Shown here: piece after piece, positions 27,547 through 29,508 of the stretch
Numbering within the stretch: the first letter of the stretch is position 1
Layout: each line of letters starts with the position of its first letter
NCBI GenBank assembly: GCA_003427395.1
Contig: BFEA01000090.1
Location: forward strand, 686,338 to 715,845
Direction of reading: 5' to 3'
Length of the DNA stretch: 29,508 bases
Origin: Chara braunii
Taxonomy: Eukaryota > Streptophyta > Charophyceae > Charales > Characeae
Position numbers and translations under genes: made by a program
The notes under the pieces: model-generated
Databases searched by the model: none
What the model was told of the DNA's origin: nothing
What the model saw: only the letters and a program-made list of their open reading frames with translations

Positions 27547-27751
27547 TGCACTTCCTAGCGACATATTCACTCAATGTTGGCACATGGGGATAGTAAGGCG
27601 GTTGATGCCCGTTCAACAGCTGCCTCTTTTCTGAAACTGCTTCCCGCTTTTCGTGTCGTTCTGAGAGGGAGTTCGTTTTCTTTCCTTTTTTGTTTCTTGT
27701 CTCTTCTATGCTTTCTTTCTCTTTGTTTTTTCTGTTCGTTTTGTACTCTCT

Positions 27752-27778
27752 GGTAGCTCGTTCCGTTTTAAAAACGAG
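27752..27778. repeat. Short inverted repeat
   Basis: GCTCGTT and AACGAGC (about 27752 and 27772) are perfect inverted repeats separated by an A/T-rich CCGTTTTAAA loop. It lies just before the first R1-like end of this cluster. Confidence 0.6.
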
Positions 27779-27780
27779 CG

Positions 27781-27889
27781 ACCACCTGCACCAGTATCGA
27801 GGCTCCTCCGAACCTCTACCAGGCCTGCCGATGTCTTCCTTGAATTCGGGAAGTGAAAAAAGTTTGGTTGGGCGGGGTACAGGTGGTTT
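27781..27889 (+). repeat. Possible R1 repeat, copy f
   Basis: It ends in GGGTACAGGTGGTTT (27875-27889), the inverted form of the R1 terminus, and begins with ACCACCTGCACCAGTATC, which resembles the other terminus. The interior lacks the CAGCTAT and GGCTGGCG blocks, so this is a tentative member. Confidence 0.4.
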
Positions 27890-28104
27890 AAACCACCAAT
27901 ACTTGGCTCAGCTATCGATGCCGAGCCTGAAAACGGGCTGCGCGTCGTTTCGCGTCAATCCGCCAGTGCAACAAAAAAAAAAAATTATTTTCGTTGGCGG
28001 CGCCAACCTTTGAGGGCCAATACCCCGAGCCTCCGGAAGTTGTGGGGTATTAATGGCAACGCCCGCGCCCCGCGACTGATGTATGTGCTAAGTACTAGTG
28101 GTTT
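27890..28104 (+). repeat. R1 dispersed repeat, copy d (215 bp)
   Basis: The termini AAACCACCAATACTTGGC (27890-27907) and GCTAAGTACTAGTGGTTT (28087-28104) are inverted repeats matching at 15 of 18 positions. Inside are CTCAGCTAT, GCCGAGCC, a run of 12 A and GGCGGCGCCAACC. There is no ORF. It is followed without a spacer by copy e. Confidence 0.8.
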
Positions 28105-28299
28105 AAACCACCAGTACCTTTCTCAGCTATAGAAGCCGAATCGAAAATCGCCATAGGCGCCGGAAAAAAAAATGAACTGGCTTTGACTCATTTTGGCTGG
28201 CGCCGCCTGCTATTTCGGTTTAGTAGCACCGAACTCCACCGACCTCCCGTGTTACCGGGATCGCCTTCACAAAATATCTGCGAAAGATACCGGTGGTTT
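28105..28299 (+). repeat. R1 dispersed repeat, copy e (195 bp)
   Basis: The termini AAACCACCAGTACCTTTC (28105-28122) and GAAAGATACCGGTGGTTT (28282-28299) are inverted repeats with 16 of 18 matches. Inner blocks are CTCAGCTAT, AGCCGAA, AAAATCGCC, GGCGCCGG, A9, GAACTGGC and GGCTGGCGCC. This is the best-defined member and the reference for the family. It is short, non-coding and has terminal inverted repeats, as in MITEs. Confidence 0.82.
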
Positions 28300-28372
28300 A
28301 ATCCCAGTGAGGCTTGTCCCCCGACCTTCCTGTGTGCAGTGCAACAAATAGGCTCAACCTACCAGATTTATG

Positions 28373-28510
28373 ACCAACCATAGCAGGCCATGGGTTTTAT
28401 CCCCACTGACCACCCGCGACGTTTTTGGTGTCAATCTGGTGGTGAGTGGGGATTGAACGCACAACCAACCATAGCAAGCCCTAAGGTCGTTCGTTCAATC
28501 CCCACTGACG
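28373..28510. repeat. Imperfect duplication with 15-bp stem-loop
   Basis: ACCAACCATAGCA(G/A)GCC followed by ATCCCCACTGAC occurs twice (from about 28374 and 28464). AGTGGGGATTGAACG (28445-28459) and CGTTCAATCCCCACT (28492-28506) form a perfect 15-bp stem with a 32-base loop. GTTCAATCC resembles a Pol III B-box, but no tRNA fold was found. Confidence 0.75.
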
Positions 28511-29162
28511 TCGTGCAACATAACTCAGTAATCTATAAATTAGGCACGCAAGCGGCATTCAGGAGGTTGTGTTCAATCCTCTCCGACCACCTCCGACAAG
28601 TTGGCTTTCTCCCCCCTTTCCGTACTGGTAGGGTCTTTGGTCATCACGGGTGTGCATGTATGTTTGTGTGGATTGTGTGTGGTGTGTGGGAGAGTGATGG
28701 GCATAAACACTGTTGTTAATAGATATAGGCGGGGAAGTAGACGCGAAGTGCAACTAATGGCAAAATGTTCGGTCTTCCCTACTCCCTGGCCACTGTCGAT
28801 TCGGGTAGGGGACAACATGCATCCCCGTAGTGAGAGGTAGCTGTACTTGCATAGTTTTCCTGTATAGGCTCAGGAGTAGTGGTACGTAGGTAGTGAAAGG
28901 TGAAAATGAGATAAGAATATAGCTTAGTTTTTTCAGGGAGAAAAAAACAAGAAGCAACAGCGGACGCGGCAGGTTTTGAGTTCGCAAAGCCAACACAAAC
29001 ACGTGCCCCCAAAGATATCACGGCGGGAGTTTGAAACAACAATTTGGGTAGAAAAGAATCCTTCGTGCTTCTTTTTCTCTTTCTTCTTTGCCCATCTAAC
29101 ACCACAGTTGACCCTTGTAGTTATGACACCCCGCTTGACATTAGCAATATCGATGGCTGCGA
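28511..29162. other. Unrecognised stretch
   Basis: No gene, RNA or element recognised. GT-rich words lie at 28650-28690. The overlapping frames on both strands have no family features. Confidence 0.45.
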
Positions 29163-29445
29163 AGACAATGAAGGATTCAACGCCAACCGTAATAACAACA
29201 GCAAAAGTATCATTAGCAGCATCAGCAAAGGCGGAGACAACCGTGGTAATAACAACAACAACAACAACAAATAACAGAAACGACAGATGCATCATCATTA
29301 TCAACGCTTTCAACAACAATAACAACACTTGCAGTGCTCGTGGCGACAACGACAACTCTGACAACTGCAGCCACAACAACAACAACGATGACAACAACAT
29401 CAACATCAGCATCGACAACAACAAAAGCAGCAACATCATTACAGA
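29163..29445 (+). repeat. Degenerate (CAA)n / ACAAC repeat
   Basis: This is a long A/C-rich stretch of CAA and ACA triplets with GCA, ACG and TCA interruptions, the purest part at about 29245-29273. The Leu/Val-rich frames on the - strand are translations of this repeat and not proteins. Confidence 0.9.
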
Positions 29446-29487
29446 GGCAAAGGAGTGGGGATTTGGCAACGATAGGGAAAAGGGGAT

Positions 29488-29508
29488 TTTTTTTTTTTTT
29501 GGGGGGGG
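29488..29508. repeat. T-run and G-run at window end
   Basis: GGGGA is followed by a run of T and then eight G up to the window edge. Such a T/G junction could be real or a low-quality contig end. Confidence 0.7.

Larger units (their letters stand above)
27053..27640 (-). repeat. Three-unit array of U6 snRNA-derived sequence
   Basis: Three units spaced about 208-220 bp each hold, on the - strand, a block that begins with hairpin-forming sequence (AACGGGC..., ending TTACTAT(C/T)CCC), then 50-60 bases that differ, then a U6-like segment ending in CGAGAAA...AAATT. The shared blocks on + are AATAGTAAGGCAGCAAGGGC (27168), AATAGTAAAGCAGCGAGGCC (27371) and GATAGTAAGGCGG (27590). In the middle unit GCAGCGAGG and CCTCGCTGC (27380-27413) form a perfect 9-bp stem. 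None of the U6 segments is complete. Confidence 0.75.

Noticed and set aside
28933-29469. 178-codon Leu/Met/Val-rich - strand frame resembling a membrane protein
   Set aside because: It is the reverse translation of the degenerate CAA/ACA repeat, not a real membrane protein.

Overview
The window looks like a gene-poor, repeat-dominated stretch of a eukaryotic nuclear genome, most likely a streptophyte (land plant or charophyte alga). The reasons are a Ty3/gypsy element ending in a chromodomain-like segment, LINEs whose ORF2 ends in the plant-type zf-RVT Cys/His region, U6 snRNA-derived sequences, long poly(A)/poly(T) tracts and many short tandem repeats. The species cannot be fixed from sequence alone. 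I found no intact host protein-coding gene; almost every long ORF is either a broken transposon fragment or low-complexity sequence. It is a draft assembly: there is one 33-N gap and one uncleaned Tn5/Nextera adapter junction.

Layout. 1-60 is a (CT)n tract. 1152-1224 is a 40-A tract framed by a 16-bp direct repeat. 1567-2250 holds three copies of a repeat containing a tRNA-like segment with a B-box. 2309-2522 is a young 107-bp tandem duplication. 2989-7375 is a decayed Ty3/gypsy element (+ strand: gag, protease, RT, RNase H, integrase, chromodomain-like tail) with nonsense codons, frameshifts and altered catalytic residues. 7376-11500 is largely unrecognised, with one weak exon candidate and the N gap. 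11579-11717 is a LINE 3' remnant (+).

12672-14784 carries two copies of a short dispersed repeat (here called R1) and a U6 snRNA pseudogene (- strand). 14890-17732 is a 5'-truncated LINE (+) ending in a 34-A tail, followed within 20 bp by the adapter junction at 17750-17787. 17936-18223 is a tandem duplication and 18229-18288 a second direct-repeat-framed homopolymer. About 18704-26610 (- strand) is a long, nearly complete but decayed LINE: zinc-knuckle ORF1, an unrecognised 204-aa ORF, AP-endonuclease, RT with an intact FADD, zf-RVT and a 3' UTR. 26617-28299 is a cluster of R1 repeats plus a three-unit array of U6-derived sequence (- strand). 28373-28510 has a 15-bp stem-loop, and the window ends in degenerate (CAA)n and T/G runs.

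How the parts relate. The LINEs at 11.6, 14.9-17.7 and 18.7-26.6 kb share a 3' UTR motif although they lie in both orientations. The R1 copies lie in both orientations and share terminal sequence close to AAACCACCAGTACC, with two copies abutting head to tail. The most unusual material is the R1 family, the U6-derived tandem array, the tRNA-like trimer, the direct-repeat-framed homopolymers and the adapter junction with its perfect 9-bp duplication.
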